Assembly (NCBI GenBank): GCA_003662515.1
Contig: QMYF01000035.1
Coordinates: 1-6,368 of the forward strand
Reading direction: 5' to 3'
Length of the DNA stretch: 6,368 nucleotides
Source of the DNA: Candidatus Hecatellales archaeon
Lineage (GTDB): Archaea > Thermoproteota > Bathyarchaeia > Hecatellales > Hecatellaceae
Position 1 is the stretch's first letter; each line of letters opens with the position of its first letter. The position numbers and the translations under genes are program-made. Below are positions 4,106-6,368 of this stretch, piece by piece. The notes beneath the pieces are model-generated. The model was not told the origin of the DNA. It did not search any database and worked only from the letters and a program-made list of their open reading frames with translations.

Positions 4106-6368
4106 ATGTCGGGGCCAAACTGGGAGAGGAAAGGTAAAACCGGCGTTTTCATCTGCGATTGCGGCACCAATATTGCTGGTTTTGTCGACACCCAGCGGCT
4201 GGTTGAACATTTCTCCAAGATGGAAGGTGTGGAAGCCTTTGGAAGCCTCCACCTCTGCAGCGAGGCTGGGCTTCAACTCATAAAGGAGAAAATTAAGGAG
4301 CATAACTTGAGCAGGGTGGTGGTGGCCTGCTGCACGCCGAGGCTTCACGGTGAACTTTTCAGGAGAACCGTGGAGGAGGCAGGGTTAAACCCCAACTTTC
4401 TGCAGGTTGCCAACATCCGTGAACATTGCAGCTGGGTTCACTGGTTTAACAGGGAGAAAGCCACAGGGAAAGCTTTAGACCTGACTGAGATGGCTCTCGC
4501 CGCCGTGGAGCACGCTTTGCCTTCTAGGAAGGCTAAGGTTCCAGTGGAGCGCAGGGTGCTAGTTATTGGGGGAGGAGTTGCGGGAATAAACGCCGCTTTA
4601 AACCTGGCAAACGCCGGGGTTGAAGTGATTTTAGTTGAGAAGACAGGGTTTATTGGGGGACATATGGCTAAGTGGGATAAAGTTTTTCCAACGTTGGACT
4701 GTAGCATATGCATTCTCGGCCCTTTAATGGCTGAAGTTTACAGTCACCCCAAGGTTAAGGTTTACACTTTATGTGAAGTTGTTTCGGTTAAGGGTGCAGC
4801 GGGCAACTATGAGGTTGAACTTTACAGGAAGGCGAGATATGTGGATTTGGAGAAGTGCAATGGCTGCAATAAGTGTTTGGATGTCTGCCCGATAACTGTT
4901 CCCAACGAGTATGAGTATGGTATCGGCGAGCGGAAGGCCATGGTTAAACCTTACGCGGAAGCCGTTCCCACAGCACCTTACATCGACATGGAGAATTGCG
5001 TTGGCTGCAGGTCCTGCGAGGCTGTCTGCGACCAGGAAGCCATAAGGTTTGACGATAAAGACGAGAGGTTTACGGTCAGGGTGGGAGCCATCATTGTGGC
5101 TACAGGCTTCGTTCCTGTCGACCCTTCAGAGCTGGACGAGTACGGTTATGGACGTTACCCCGACGTGATAACAGGGGCGGAGTTGGAGAGGCTGGTGAAT
5201 CCTGCAGGACCTACTCGGGGGAGGCTTGTAAGGCTTTCCGACGGCTCCAAGCCCGAAAGGATAGCCTTCATCCAGTGTGTTGGAAGCAGGTCTACCAGGC
5301 TTGGCAGACCCTACTGTAGCGTTGTTTGCTGCAACTACGCGGTTAAGCAGGCTCTCGAGATTAAGAGTCTCCACCCTGAAATGGATGTGGCCGTGTTCTA
5401 CATTGATTTGAGAGCTGCCGGTAAAGGCTACGAGGAAGCCTTTATGAGGGCTCAGGCAGCCGGGGTGCGGTTTATCCGCGGAGAAGTTGGAAGAATTTCC
5501 CAGGCAGGCCGGAGGCTTCGCCTCTACTACGAGAACACCTTGACAGGGGAGGTTCTCCAAGAAGATTTCGACATGGTAGTTTTAAGCGTGGGCATCGCCC
5601 CGAACCCCGACAACGAGAAGCTTTCAAGGATTTTGAGGACAAGCCTCGACGAGAACGGCTTCTTCCTTGAAGAGCACTGTAAGCTTAGGCCTGCAGACAC
5701 CTTCTCTCGAGGCGTCTTCGTGGCTGGAACCGTTCAGGGACCGAAAGACATTACGGCTTCAGTTGGGCAAGCTGGGCTTGCAGCCTCCCGAGCCTACCAG
5801 CTTATCTCTTCACCCGAGCTGGAATTCGAGGTTGAGGCGCCTGTTTTTAACCCTGACCTTTGCTTGGGCTGCGGCCTTTGCGTTCAATTCTGCGATTATG
5901 GAGCCTTGAAGCGTGTGGAGAACAGAATAGAGGTTGACGAGGTGGCCTGTATGGGTTGTGGAGCCTGCGTAGCCGTCTGCCCGTCTGGAGCCCTTCAGCT
6001 TCCAGCCTCCACCGACGAGCAGGTTAGAGCCATGATAAACGTTCTAGCGAAAAACGCTAGGGAGAGGCCGCTTATCTTAGCCTTCTTCTGCCGGTGGTGT
6101 GGTTATGCTGCTGCCGACATGGCTGGGCTGAACAGGGCGCCCTACCCTACCAACGTCCGCATAATTCAGATTCCCTGCACCGCCCGGATTAACGCCCTCC
6201 ACATCCTAGAGGCTTTCAGGCTTGGAATAGACGGTGTGCTCGTTGTAGGATGCGACGAGAACAGCTGCCACTACATAACCGGGATAAAGAAGGCTATGAC
6301 GCGGGTTTCCAGGCTTAAAAAGGTTCTGGAGGAGATGGGAATAAACCCTGAGAGGCTTCACATAGACC
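4106..6368 (+). CDS. hdrA: CoB-CoM heterodisulfide reductase-type subunit A fused to MvhD (3' end cut by window)
   Basis: HdrA carries the FAD that splits electron pairs in flavin-based bifurcation, coupling a high-potential acceptor (usually via HdrBC) to ferredoxin reduction. 754 codons are visible. The N-terminal domain has CDCGTN (18-23) and CCTPRLHGE (75-83). The FAD-binding GGGVAG is at 155-160, followed by GGHMAKW and LDCSIC. An inserted ferredoxin has CNGCNKCLDVCP (251-262) and CVGCRSCEAVCD (298-309). The HdrA hallmark CVGSR (391-395) is followed by YCSVVCC (403-409). The C-terminal ferredoxin has CLGCGLCVQFCD (586-597) and CMGCGACVAVCP (615-626). From about 655 an MvhD domain begins, with Cys662/665 (FCRWCGYAAADMAG), Cys691 and Cys716/721 (GCDENSCHY) for its [2Fe-2S] centre; its last part is outside. 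MvhD normally links HdrA to a hydrogenase or other electron donor. No Shine-Dalgarno precedes the ATG. All expected cluster cysteines are present. HdrB/HdrC partners are not in the window. Confidence 0.96.
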   Translation, partial: MSGPNWERKGKTGVFICDCGTNIAGFVDTQRLVEHFSKMEGVEAFGSLHLCSEAGLQLIKEKIKEHNLSRVVVACCTPRLHGELFRRTVEEAGLNPNFLQVANIREHCSWVHWFNREKATGKALDLTEMALAAVEHALPSRKAKVPVERRVLVIGGGVAGINAALNLANAGVEVILVEKTGFIGGHMAKWDKVFPTLDCSICILGPLMAEVYSHPKVKVYTLCEVVSVKGAAGNYEVELYRKARYVDLEKCNGCNKCLDVCPITVPNEYEYGIGERKAMVKPYAEAVPTAPYIDMENCVGCRSCEAVCDQEAIRFDDKDERFTVRVGAIIVATGFVPVDPSELDEYGYGRYPDVITGAELERLVNPAGPTRGRLVRLSDGSKPERIAFIQCVGSRSTRLGRPYCSVVCCNYAVKQALEIKSLHPEMDVAVFYIDLRAAGKGYEEAFMRAQAAGVRFIRGEVGRISQAGRRLRLYYENTLTGEVLQEDFDMVVLSVGIAPNPDNEKLSRILRTSLDENGFFLEEHCKLRPADTFSRGVFVAGTVQGPKDITASVGQAGLAASRAYQLISSPELEFEVEAPVFNPDLCLGCGLCVQFCDYGALKRVENRIEVDEVACMGCGACVAVCPSGALQLPASTDEQVRAMINVLAKNARERPLILAFFCRWCGYAAADMAGLNRAPYPTNVRIIQIPCTARINALHILEAFRLGIDGVLVVGCDENSCHYITGIKKAMTRVSRLKKVLEEMGINPERLHID

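Noticed and set aside
5126..5560. 144-codon minus-strand frame within hdrA
   Set aside because: It lies antisense to well-conserved HdrA sequence, including the CVGSR region, and its translation shows no domain. It is a shadow of the real gene.

Overview
The window looks like archaeal chromosomal DNA from an organism with the methanofuran-type Wood-Ljungdahl (reductive acetyl-CoA) pathway. The evidence is an archaeal CODH/ACS alpha subunit (CdhA) with its two extra ferredoxin clusters, a formylmethanofuran dehydrogenase B-type protein (FwdB), a HdrA-MvhD fusion, TATA-box promoters without Shine-Dalgarno sites at first genes, and TTG starts. Lineage cannot be fixed from this stretch. An uncultured Bathyarchaeia-like or related lineage, an archaeoglobal relative or a methanogen relative are all possible.

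Layout. The minus strand carries, in transcription order, a 158-aa iron-sulfur protein (3564-4040), a FwdB-family protein (2271-3542) 21 nt downstream with a strong Shine-Dalgarno, a 118-nt gap holding a T-rich terminator and a TATA box, and then cdhA (2152 to 1, C-terminus cut by the window edge). The plus strand carries hdrA-mvhD from 4106, cut at 6368. The 65-nt divergent gap (4041-4105) holds one near-palindromic TATA element that could serve both directions, next to a CCCATC/GATGGG inverted repeat. There is no gene-free stretch over 300 bases, and I see no tRNA, rRNA, CRISPR, insertion sequence or phage gene.

How the genes fit together. HdrA-MvhD is the FAD-containing electron-bifurcating hub that can supply reduced ferredoxin. 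CdhA is the CO2/CO-interconverting subunit of CODH/ACS, a ferredoxin-dependent enzyme. The Fe-S protein and FwdB look like part of the formyl-methanofuran branch. The main surprise is in FwdB. Its N-terminal [4Fe-4S] cysteines and overall fold motifs are retained, but the residues expected at the tungsten/molybdenum active site (Cys-His in the CHGP motif, and Arg in the RGHYN motif) are Tyr-Tyr and Pro. By contrast, every C-cluster ligand I can place in CdhA is intact. The fwdD, fwdA and fwdC genes are not beside this fwdB. This makes the two-gene unit a candidate for a repurposed, non-reducing or scaffold form of the Fwd complex, loosely analogous to the bacterial Fhc formyltransferase/hydrolase complex, whose FhcB is also degenerate.
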